A DNA stretch of 64,000 nucleotides from Flabesymbios commensalis (Eukaryota > Annelida > Polychaeta > Terebellida > Flabelligeridae): contig OZ024903.1 in NCBI GenBank assembly GCA_964017125.1, forward strand, positions 61,442,670 through 61,506,669, read 5' to 3'. The position numbers and the translations under genes are program-made. Of this stretch, positions 35,548 to 46,600 are shown one piece after another. Each line of letters opens with the position of its first letter. Positions within the stretch are counted from its first letter, which is position 1. The notes under the pieces were generated by a model. It made no database searches, was not told where the DNA came from, and worked only from the letters and a program-made list of their open reading frames with translations.

Positions 35548-35656
35548 CCCAGCAGACACGACACGTTGAAACGATGATGTTTTAATGCTGGCCCAACGTC
35601 TGCGACGCTGACCCAGCATTAAAACATCATCGTTTCAACGTGTCGTGTTTGCTGGG
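35548..35656. mobile_element. 109-bp palindromic foldback, type copy
   Basis: 53 + 3 + 53. The arms read CCCAGCAGACACGACACG, TTGAAACGATGATG, TTTTAATGCTGG, with TGC at the centre. They differ at one outer base and three bases next to the centre; positions 9 to 44 of the arms are identical. No coding capacity. Flanks (TACTGT and GTGGC) show no target duplication. Confidence 0.93.
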
Positions 35657-35677
35657 GTGGCTCTCAATGATAAGTCA

Positions 35678-35755
35678 GGGAAAGTGTTGATGTGATGCTG
35701 GCCCAACATCACATCAACACTGGATGAGCGTATGATGTTTGCTAGGATGAGCAGT
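35678..35755. mobile_element. Degenerate or truncated foldback
   Basis: GTGTTGATGTGATGCTGG, CCCAACATCACATCAACAC, then ATGATGTTTGCTAGG. The inner arms pair well (GTGTTGATGTGATG with CATCACATCAACAC). It lies only about 20 bp from the copy at 35548. Confidence 0.7.
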
Positions 35756-35984
35756 GTTCGCACACCAGGATGCACGTGTGATCCCGTGATGGTGACACCA
35801 GTCTGTGATCCTGACAAACCGCTGATAACATGATGATAATCACGTCAACAAGTCCGACCAGGCGTGGACTGTTCAGGATCAGAAAACATCCGTGTCTGGA
35901 CAACTTCAGGATGTAGGTTCACCACCCACCGTAAACAGAATTGTTAATTAAAACATTCAATAACACGACAGACAGATAATTGGT

Positions 35985-36173
35985 AAATAAAAAATGAAAT
36001 GAATGGGGGTTTAGGCCACCTTGTGCACATATAGGCTAAACTGGACCAGTAGAACCTCCTGAGGATGGTGAGGTGAATGAGATGACACTGCCCTCCAAAC
36101 ACAGGATTTAAAAATCGAACCCTGGTGGTTTGAGGCCGAGCACGCTACCTCTCGGTAACGGAGGCTCCCCATA
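35985..36173 (-). mobile_element. tRNA-derived SINE
   Basis: On the minus strand it opens GGGAGCCTCCGTTACCGAG with an A-box-like GAGAGGTAGCGTGC and a B-box-like AGGGTTCGATTTT, the RNA polymerase III promoter of tRNA genes. An unrelated body follows and the tail is ATTCATTTCATTTTTT. No tRNA cloverleaf is intact. The same 3' body recurs at 37330. Confidence 0.75.
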
Positions 36174-36199
36174 ATATTGAATCATCACGAGTGAGCGAG

Positions 36200-36305
36200 G
36201 AATAAACATTTCGTTTCTTTTAAACCTAAAGGCCAGAGTGAGGTTTGAGCCCGCGATCTCCGACTTTTCAAACAGGCAGCTTTAACCACTGCACCAGGGC
36301 CCCAC
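36200..36305 (-). mobile_element. Second tRNA-like SINE head
   Basis: On the minus strand GGGGCCCTGGTGCAGTGGTT, AAAGCTGC, then AGATCGCGGGCTCAAACCTC: A and B boxes at tRNA-like spacing. It lies just upstream of, and in the same direction as, the SINE at 35985-36173. It looks too imperfect at the stems to be a working tRNA gene. Confidence 0.65.
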
Positions 36306-36429
36306 CCCGTGATAATTGGTATGAGACAAGCTGTTTATATAGATGTAGTACTTATGATCTGTAATGTGGATAGCATTTATTGCTCGTTCACACTAATTTC
36401 GACAGAAGGAAGCCCAAAGTCGGGACTAT

Positions 36430-36900
36430 TCCTACTTCTTAAATTTTTATCTTGGAATTTACGTTTTGATATTTAAGATGTCCTTGGAATCACCAAATCA
36501 ATCACCACAAATGTATTATCTATTGAAAATCACATAAAAAATAAGTCTTACACTTGCTTCTATTTATATTTATTTAAAATAATATTTTGAGAAATTTCAC
36601 TTCGGAATTGACCTTTTGACCTTGAATCACAAACATCATACCATAAATGGATCTTCCAGTCGAAATCACATGAAAATTATGTCATGTTCCTAGTTTTATT
36701 TAGTATAAATCATATTTTTGACTACTTGACCTTGAAATTGACCTTTTACCATTGAAGATGACCTTAAATCATGAAAGTAATACAAGAAATGAATGTTTCA
36801 GTCAAAATTACACGAAAAGAGGCATTACACTTGTTCCTGCGTTTATGATTTTGCTAATTTAGACCTTGCAAGTACTTTTGTCACTGAAAATATAAGTTCA
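36430..36900. repeat. Degenerate ~150-bp repeat with TTGACCTTGAA
   Basis: About three diverged copies with TTTTGACCTTGAATCA, TTCCAGTCGAAATCACATGA and ACACTTGTTCCTGCGTTTA or close variants. Confidence 0.55.
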
Positions 36901-37237
36901 TATGTATATGAAGGACAATTACTAAAAGTATTATATTAGTGTTGAAATATTGTTGACATCAAATTCCTCATCCCCAAAAACATATATTTAGACTGATTAA
37001 TGACATTTCTATAATGATTTAAACCCAATATATGACAAAATGTGCAATCGATCTTGAATTTATCAAAAGGCCCAGGGTGGATTATTGGGGACTTTTAGTA
37101 TGTTGTAGGGGATCGTTTTTGTGAACATTTCCTGAATTTTTTAGCTTATAAATTTGTTCAGGTACGAAACCTAATACTCTTGGCCGAGCCACAAGAGTAA
37201 AATATACGTGTCAACCACCCCTCCCCCGCCACCATCA

Positions 37238-37291
37238 CAGCAAACACGACACGTTAAGCCAATGCCGACCTAATGTTGGCCCGACGTCGGA
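37238..37291. mobile_element. Single foldback arm
   Basis: CAGCAAACACGACACGTTAA, then GCCAATGCCGACC and GTTGGCCCGACGTC: one left arm up to the centre with no right arm. It is followed directly by other sequence, so half of the element was lost. Confidence 0.65.
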
Positions 37292-37329
37292 ATGTCCGCT
37301 ATTTTCAGCGTGATCAACCTACATGTAGG

Positions 37330-37415
37330 TTGAGCACTCTGCCATTTAAAATAAAATGAAATGAATCGGGCTTTAGGTCACCTTTTTGCACATAATTATA
37401 GGCTAAACTCGATGA
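37330..37415 (-). mobile_element. SINE 3' fragment
   Basis: Matches the 3' part of the SINE at 35985: on the minus strand GTTTAGCCTATAATTATGTG then GGTGACCTAAAGCCC and ATTCATTTCATTTTATTTT. The tRNA-like head is absent. Confidence 0.7.
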
Positions 37416-37622
37416 ATATATTTTATTATTATAACAGATTCTTATCTTTACCATGAGCCAGTGGCGTAGCCAGCATGTACGCACGTACGCACGTGCGTAC
37501 AACCTGGCCCAACCTAAAAACATAATTTTTAAGAAATTGAGTGTTATTTTCACATTTTACAGGAATTAATATAGGGGGCCTATCTTAATACATTTACAGA
37601 CGACAGGCAAACATTAACCCAG

Positions 37623-37885
37623 TTAACCCTTTCAAGCCTGAAGTTACCAGTGTCATCTTCATCCATTACCGGTAGCCTACAAGCCGCATATTGCTGTCCC
37701 AATTCTCGCCTTAATTGTAGTGGATAAAGATTACCGGTACTTGATTACTTGAAGTGGGTAGCAAATTAAATTAGGCAGTTCTATGAATATTTTCGTTCCA
37801 AACCGCTAGGTTTTAGGAACTTAAGTCATTTTGCAGAGATGCAAAATGATGCTTTGATGCATCGTGAGACTGTTTGAGAATATTT
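37623..37885. mobile_element. TTAA MITE, reverse relative of 16557
   Basis: Starts TTAACCCTTTCAAGCCTGAA, then TCATCTTCATCCATTACC. The right part ATGATGCTTTGATGCATCGT is the reverse of the left end of 16557. The right TTAA is lost and the hairpin is eroded (CTACAAGCCGCATATTGC). Confidence 0.75.
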
Positions 37886-40481
37886 GGGACTATTTGAGCG
37901 TTCAAAGTAGACTTGAAATTCATTTTTTTAATTAAATGACGGTTCCTCAATCTTATTTTCATATGGATTTATGCAGATGCGCCCATCGCCAGCCTTTTCT
38001 TGTTGGCAAAAGTAAGAATTTATACTCGGGGAAATAAAATGTAAATACTTTTCATATGAAGAGTAAAAAAATGTTTATAGGATGCCAATGTTATATATTA
38101 AATCGAAATCAAATCTATGTGAATTAGGACAAAAATTATTGGGGTATGTTATAGGCCTACCATTTTTTTCATATATTCACTAAAAGCTTAGCATTTTTCC
38201 GCAAATTTAATTTTGTAGTAAACGGAATTTCCCATTGACGGGCATAAGTATATGTTCGCAAAAATCATGGATAGTAGGCTCAGATAAAATGTATATTAAT
38301 TGAATAACGTTTACAAACACACGAGACAAAAAATTAATAGTGAATCATGTTGCCAAGTACAAGGAAATTGAATCTAAAAGTAGTCGGAAATACAAAAAAG
38401 CTCGAGGGTGGCATTAGCGGATCAAGAGATGGAGCCGGGTGGTCAATTAACAATTACTCAATTATATCTCCACAAATTAATCTCAAGTGGACTCAGAAAC
38501 AACCAAAAACAAAAAACAAGCCCCCAGCTGCTAAATTCGGCTCGCTGCGCTCGCCTCATATTCACTATCATATGCACATAAGTCATTGAGATATACACCA
38601 ATAAAAGATGACGCTAATTCGTGCGTACATCCAAATAATTTCTGGTTACCCCCCTGCATGAGCACATATCCTGATAATAATAGTGACTATATACTATGTA
38701 CCATAATTTATGAGAACATGCGGTAGTGGACTGTTATACATGTAATTCTAAACTAAAAACCTAAACAACCCAATACTATAGGGATGCTTACACTGTTTAA
38801 CATTTCCCTCTCCACCGCAGCGGAATTTTGTTTATTTTTCACAGATGTATGACCTCGGCAATTCTTTCCATTTTTGCGAGCTATCAATGGCAATTTTCTA
38901 AGATGGCTGCCCATAAAGTGTGTGGCCGCAAATTTTCAAAACCATTGGTTGGAGCGCATTCAAATTTGATAGGGTGTTTCTCTAGGTATTTCTTACGACC
39001 TTTTGAACCGTTGGTTTAGTGAACAATCCATTAAAAACAAAGTTGCTGGGGGAGGATATATTGAAATATGGCAGCTGCTAAAGCTTGTGGGTGTGATATC
39101 TTTTAAACCGTTGGCTGGATTGCATTCAAATTTGATAGGGGTTCTCTAGGTATTTCTGATGATTTTATTAACTTCTGGGAATAATTCATTAAAAACAAGA
39201 TGGCTGACGGAGGACACCTTAAAGGAAATTGACGTGGTGGGTGGTATTTTTTTACTTAGATTTTAAATGTTGGATGTTTCTGATGAACTGACCCTGAAGA
39301 AAACATGTTTATTTCGTTCTGTATTTCTATTATAATCATATCGGGTGTTAAGAAATATATATCCTTCTTCCAATGTTTTGAAATGAGGGCGACATCTTGT
39401 GAGTGATTAGTTTTTGTCTGCCACCTGGTGAGCACGAACGAGTTGTTTGCTGCAACTTGACTACTGCTACTATGGCTAGTGGTCCTGCTACTACATGTAG
39501 CCTACTACTACTGTAGTGCAACATGTAGGGCCTATATAGCGGAATGGCTTGGGAACACATTTTTATTCCGTTTTTGGCAGGATCCGGTTTGAACAGGGTT
39601 TTTCTTTTAGAAGAGGAACAAACATGTAAAAATGACATGAGTGTTTTAATTCGTGGTGCTTCTTAGATAGGCCTACAAATGATAGGCGGCTGTATGGGAA
39701 TTAAATTCATATAATAAAAGACACATTGTTTTATTATATGAAAATCAAAATAATCAATTTATAACCTACACTTAATTTTTTTAGTGATGATTGATATATC
39801 ATGCATAATACAGCTAGTATTAAGCTAGTACGGGTAGACATAATGTACACATATTGTAAAATAACATTAGATTCTTGTATTCTTGTATGAATTCGTATGT
39901 CACACATTTCAGGAACGGAGCATATTTGTTAACAATGGCATAAGTTTGTTTAAATATTACAGCAATATGAGAAAATAGCTGTAGTTTTGTTATAGCGGAG
40001 TTGATTATATTGCAGCAGTTTTATTTTTTTGAACTGTTTTCCGTATTGACGAAGACTATACTCATTATTTTGTTTGTTAACTTTTATATAATTTTCAAAA
40101 TGTATGATGCTGAATAAAATGTTTCAATACTGTATAATTATGTCATTTCATACAATTAATTAATGCATTGACTGAGAATGAAAATAATATAGAAATAATC
40201 CAGCAATGAAAGAATTAATCAAATATTTTTATATTTTACTTATGCAGCATCATTATTATCTTGTTTGCTTTGAAGTTCCGGGGTTTTTTTTATTAGGTAT
40301 AGTAAACGTAATTTGCTAAAAAAAATGTATGTAATGCATCGATTGACACGCTTATGAGCTGATACAAACTTTCAATATTGTATTAATCAATGATTGTGTT
40401 TGATTGAGTCCGGTTTTCAGTGTAACCAGGTTCCGGTATATGTTTTTCTGTATGTTTTATGGTACTTTTGTTTGATTATAG
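37886..40481. other. Gene-free region upstream of EGFR exon A
   Basis: No exon recognised. A degenerate repeat at about 38860-39215 has AAGATGGCTGCCCATAAAG, TTGGATTGCATTCAAATTTG-like and AGGTATTTCT blocks twice, about 180 bp apart. The receptor's signal-peptide exon was looked for and not found, so it probably lies beyond the left edge or is too short to see. Confidence 0.4.
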
Positions 40482-40684
40482 AGCACACTTGTCCCGGAAC
40501 AGAGACCGGCTTTTCATTTCACGGAGATCCATTTTCACGACTAGAAAACTACCGTGCCCGCTATGAGAACTGTACATTTGTCCAGGGAAATCTGGAATTG
40601 GTCAAGCTCAACGATGAGACTATTCAGGACTTAAGTTTCCTCTCCCAGATACGTGAGGTGACGGGTTATGTCCTTATTGTCAAG
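40482..40684 (+). CDS. Egfr: EGFR exon A: start of L1 domain
   Basis: 203 nt; acceptor TTTGATTATAG, donor AAG|GTAAGC; enters in phase 1 and leaves in phase 0. Reads HTCPGTETGFSFHGDPFS, then YENCTFVQGNLELV and DLSFLSQIREVTGYVLIVK. This corresponds to vertebrate EGFR exon 2 (CQGTSNKL..NCEVVLGNLEI..GYVLIAL). NCT is a potential N-glycosylation site. The preceding exon, which would encode the signal peptide, was not found. Confidence 0.92.
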
Positions 40685-43600
40685 GTAAGCTGAATAGAAC
40701 AATGCCAAGACTAGTTAATAAAACAACCTAGGCTACTTATAGTTTCTTCATTACCTCATGTTCCATTACAATGATGAATGTCATTTGATTAAAAAATGAA
40801 AATGTACGCTTGCAACTTACGTTTTAACATGTTTTAATGGTTTACCTTCCCACCAAACACAAAACATGTGTACAATGTCGGCCCAACGCCTTCGACATTG
40901 GTCCAACATTGTACAAATGCAGTGGCGGATCCAGAAAGTGCAAGAGGAGGGGGCGTAAGCCACATTTTAGCTGAAAAAAGGGGTGTTAGCTTCACTTTAT
41001 TCAAAAAAATGCATGAAAATTTAATATTTTCACCAATAACGGGGGGGGGGGGGGTACGCCGGGTACGCCCTATGCTGGATCCGCCACTGCAAATGTTATA
41101 CAAATATTATACAAACGTTTTGTGTTTATTGGTTTGATGTAACTTACCACCCTGTAGCTGCAGCTCTCTGTTTCCACTCACTATTATTAGCTTCCACCGT
41201 CACCATAGGTGAGACGGAGGGAGCTATGGAATCCGCCTCCGTCCTGGTTTTAATATCCCTTCTTTTGCCTATAACTTTGTAAGAAAATAAGCTAGGATAA
41301 CAATTTTTGGTATGTGGGTTACTTCTAGGTGGATAATGGACATGTTGAAATATTTTTAATCTGCATTCAATACGCACGGTCGCAGAGGAGAAATAATATT
41401 ACGGCGTTTGGCCGTCCGTTAACATTTCGTTTCCGGAGCATATGAAATGAAATGAAAAACTTCTAGTGCGCCTAAATTCTCGGTGTCCCAAGCTCAGAGG
41501 CGCTGCGAATCCGAATCAGGGCCCCGTTTTATCAAGCTGAAAAGATACGAGATCTCGTAATTCTCGTGACCTTGGCCTGCCACTTACGAGAATATAGAAG
41601 CTCGTTGATTTTTCTCGTATGTCTCCCTCTTTAACATGTATAGGGGGTATACGAGCACTCTGAACCACTCGTTGAATTTTAACGATCCTCATATGCAAAT
41701 GAGCTATTCTTACGAGCTCGTATCTTTTCAGGTTGATAAAACGGGGCCCAGGCTCGTTATCATTGTCCGTTTGCCGTTCCAACTCGTAGATCTAGCATGC
41801 CGGGACACAGAGGATTTAGGATGGAAAGGCTTGGCCGAAATATAAAGTTTTTAATTTTTTCCGAAATGACTGTGTAGATTTTGATTTGTTAATCTCAAGA
41901 GGGATACAATTCTAAGGCTGGGGGGGGGGGGGGCGCAACCGAGAAAGCCTTTTCACCTATCTTAGAACTCACTCTGGGCATCATCAGAGGAGCGGAGATT
42001 ACGGGTTTTGTTTAAAGGTTTAAGCAGATTATGTAGATATACTGGCTGATATGTATGTATTACTTTATATGTGAGGGTGCATATTTTGTATTTTATTCTG
42101 AATTGAACAGGGAGCCAGTGTAGGAATTTTAACAAAGGTGTAACACTGCAGAATCGTGGAGAACGGGTCACAAACCTGGCCAAGCAGTTCCGAACGCTCT
42201 GCACCTTGTTTATTTCGCGATTTGGGATGTTATAGAGGATATAATTACAGTAGTCTAGCTTGCTCGACACAAGTGAAGTTGCTATTGTCTTAGTCACTGC
42301 CCCTGTTAAACATCTTCGCAAGCAATGCAAATCACGTATTACGTAATTTTGTAGGAAATATTTCCTAAATTTGTCTCGTTGTGATTTAGTGCCGATTAGT
42401 ATATATTCTGCCTTGTCAGGATTCAATTTGAGTTTGCTAGCTATCATCCAGTCGGAGACGTCTTCCAAGCACTGCTGGACCAGCGACAGTGACATCTCAG
42501 GATCTGTCTTGGAAAGATAAAGATAAATCTGTGTGTCATCAGCGTACAGATGGTGGCAGATGTTATGCCTACTGATCACACTACTTAGGAGCGTTGTATA
42601 TAGAGTGAATAAGAGAGGTCCCAGGACTGAGCCCTGGGGGACACCATAATCCGTCTTGAACGGTTCCCCAAGTTTATCCAGAAGTTTAACCCTTTGCACT
42701 CGATTTGATAGGTAAGAACGGACCCAATTTAGAGCTGTTCCAGAAATACCATACCCGCCGGACAAGAACTCAATATGCTGCTATGGTCCAAGGTGTCAAA
42801 GGCTGGAGACAGGTCTAGAAAGACCAATGCTGTGGTCTTGCCACTGTCCATGTTCATACAGATGTCGTTGTGATTTTTTAGCAAGGCTGTTTCTGTAGAA
42901 TGACGAGGTTTATATGCTGAATGATTGGTGTTTGATAGGTTGCTTTTGTCTAGATAGGACCGGATACGTTTTGAAATATTTTTTTCAGTTATTTTAGAAA
43001 TGAAATTTAGGTTAGAAACTGGTCTATAGGTTTTCATGTCATCCTTAGACAGTGATGGTTTCTTTAATAAGTTTGTGATGTGTGATACTTTCAAAACGTC
43101 TGGGAAAGAGCAGGATTTCAAAGACAAATTGACAATGTTCGTGATGGGAGTTAGCAATACATCAAGACAAGATTTCAATAATTTGGTAGGCAATGGATCA
43201 AGATCACAGGACTTGGGAAAAAAGGATTAATTTCTGCAGTGGCTGGTTCGAATGATGTCATTGGAAAATTAATTTCTGGTGGTGGAATATGAGGCACTTT
43301 GTGTTTAGGATCGCAAAATTTCATTGTTTTTTTCTTATCTTATTTACGAAAAAGGTAGAAAAACTGTGGCAAAGTGTGGTGATATCACTTCGTGGTAGGC
43401 ATTGATGTAGTAGGAACTCGATGTAGTACCGGGTTGACAGCCCTCCAAACTTTTCCAGCTTCATTCTCATTTTCATGAATGTAATTTTTAATATGTTCTT
43501 GCCTACCTGTCTCCATCATACTATTGCACAGGTGGGCTTGCTTAACATATTTTGATCTAGGCCTATCTGATGGAAAATGAGATTTCCACTAGACGCGTTC

Positions 43601-46600
43601 AGGATATCGTCATGTGCATTTTTTGGCTGCTTGAATTGCTGATGTAATCCAAGGAGCCTGAATATCTCAGAAAGTACTCGTCCATTTGTCTTCAAATTTT
43701 ACACACAACACCTCTACCTAGGGGGTCTAGTTGTGCCTTTTGGGGTATATGAGCTTTGACCTACTTTTGGTTCAGAACTATGACCTATTTAGACGTTTTG
43801 ACGCAACATTTTGTTTCCGGAGCAGATCTCGAAAACTACTGGGCTGATTATAGTCATATTGCACATACATGTTCTCTAAGGTCCCTTGTTATGCCTTTTC
43901 AGGTTTTTGGACCTTGACCTTGAAGTTGACCCAGCACTTTGACCTAATTTATAACATCGGTAAATCAGAGTGAAATATTTTGTGGAATATCCTGAAAACG
44001 GCTCAAGTTGGCTACACCATTACTATAAAACAAATTGTAAGGTTTCAGGAGAGGATGCATCTTGAAAAATTTCAGGTTGATAAAATTTAAAATGGCCGCC
44101 TATCCGCCATTATTTTTTTGTGTAAATATATTTATTCAGGTAAGACATACAGCTGTGAAGCCACAAGATGTAACCTGAACCACAAGATGTACATGTAATG
44201 TCGGCCATTATTCACTTCGACAGGCCTGATATTGCAGAATATCATGAAAACCGCTCAAGATAGTCACACCATTACTATAAAACAAAATGTGATTTCAGCA
44301 GAGGATGCATCTTGAAAAAAATTGACTTGATCAAATTCAAAATGGCCTTTTAGCCATTATTCACTTTCACATGGCCTTTATTAGATAAACCGTGCTAGAT
44401 GGCTAGACCATTACTATAAGACAAAATGTGAGATTTCAGGAGAGGATGCATCTTGAAAAATTTTGACTGGAACAAATTCAAAATGGCCGCTTATCTGCCA
44501 TTATTCACTTTCACATGATTGATATTTGGTAAACCGCGCTAGATGGCTAGACCATTACTATAAAACGAAATGTGAGATTTCAGGTGAGGATGCATCTTGA
44601 AAAAAATTGATATGATCAAATTCAAAATGGCCGCCTTTTCGGCCATAATTCATTTTCACATGCCCGATATTTAGTAAATTGTGCTATCGCCCATTATTTA
44701 CTTTCGCATGCCCAATATTTTGCAAACTGTGTTAGATGGCTAGACCATTACTATATAACAAATATGACGTTTCGGGGGGGGGGGGACGATCCTGAAAATT
44801 GTTAACTCTATTGAATTTAAAATGGCCGACAATCGGCATTATTTACCTCGATAGGCCTGATATCAGGTATGCCGTGCTAGATAGCTAGACCATTACTATA
44901 AAACAAAATGTGCTATTTCAGGAGGGGATGCATCTTAAAACATTTCGACTCGATCAAATTCCAAATGGCTGCCTATCGACCATTATTCACTTTCACATGG
45001 CCGATAATTGGTAAACCGTGCTAGATGGCAAGACCACATTTGAATAAAACAAATTGTTAATTTTCGGGGGAAGATGCACCCTGGACATTTTTTACTCTAG
45101 CAAATTCAAAATGGCCTACAATCGGCATTATTTACCTTGATATGCTTGATATCAGGTAAACCATGCTAGATAGCTAGACTATTATAATAAAACAAAATGT
45201 GACGTTTCAGGCGAGGATGCATTTTGAAAAACTTTTGATTCGATCAAATTCAAAATGGCTGCCTGTCGGCCACTGTTTACTTTCACATTGCTGATATTTG
45301 TAAAATTGTTAAACCAGGCTAGATAGCTAGTCTATTACTATAAAACAAAATGTGATATTTTAGGAGAAGATGCATTGTGAAAATTTTTGACACGATTAAA
45401 TTCAAAATGGCCGCCTATCGGCCATTATTCACTTTCTCATAGCCGTTATTTGATAAACCGTGCTAGATGGCTAGACCATTACTATAAAACAAAATGTGAG
45501 ATTTCAGGAGAGGATGCATTATGAAAAATTTAGACTAGATCAAATTCAAATTGGCCATCTATCGGCCATCATTCACTTTCACATGGCCGATATTTGGTAA
45601 ACCGTGATAGATGGCTAAACCATTACTATAAAACAAAATGTGAGTTTTCGGGGGAGGATGCACCCTGGAAATTTTTAACTTTTATCAAATTCGAAATGGC
45701 CAACAATCGGCATTATTTACCTCGATAGACCTGATATCAGGTAAACCGTGCTAGATAGCTAGACCATTACTATAAAACAAAATGTGACGTTTCAGGAGAG
45801 GATGCATCTTGAAAATTTTGACTCGATCAAATTCAAAATGGCCCCCTATCGGCCATTATTCACTTTCACATGCCCAATATTTTGCAAACTATGTTAGATG
45901 GCTAGACCATTACTATAAAACAAAATGTGAGGATGCACCCTGAAATTTTTAAACTATATCGAATTCAAAATGACCGTTAATCAAAAGTTATTCACCTCGA
46001 TTGGCCTGATATTGGGTAAACCTTGCTAGATAGGTAGACCATTACTGGGATACTGATTAGGATCATTCATTTCATTTGAGGTTTGCAATCTCTGACAGAC
46101 TGTCTATAGCTCTTATCTTACTCTTACATGTAGACTCCACCTCTTAGACCTAGTTGTCTTGCCTCTTGATTTTTTAGCTGGCCTAGGACTACATTAATAA
46201 CCCTACACAAAATTCCTAAATCAAATTCTAATTCCAAGCAGGAGCTCCTGGACTTATTTAGTCTTGTTGAATTATTATTGCAAAAAATGATGCAGTACTT
46301 TACAGCTATACAACATCTTATTTCCTCAACGTTGCTCAAGAGTTGCAAGTTGCAAGATTGCATGTTATGGCACATGCCTTGTTTGTGTTGTAGGTGTACA
46401 ATGTGATGTTAATTTGTGTACGTAATGTGTATGCCTCTATCATAGATATATAGTCTATCATCATTGCTCTGTTCAATGTCATGCTTTTCCACTGTACACC
46501 AATGAACTTACCCTGGTATAAACAATTATTGCACAGGGGCAATAGAACGGGAAATATTTTGAAGGCAATAATTGATATCAGCAAACCATAATTAAACCAA

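Noticed and set aside
36095-36305. Functional tRNA genes
   Set aside because: A and B boxes are present, but stems do not pair well and a SINE body and tail follow.
37886-40481. Signal-peptide exon of EGFR
   Set aside because: No ATG-led hydrophobic stretch ending at a phase-1 donor was convincing; the exon is probably outside the window.
41519-41749. Overlapping 88- and 69-codon frames
   Set aside because: They are the two strands of a MITE with inverted ends.
2882-44787. G or C runs at 2882, 6557, 23007, 41041, 41921 and 44776
   Set aside because: Simple homopolymers of 9-14 bases, prone to sequencing error; not treated as G-quadruplex elements.
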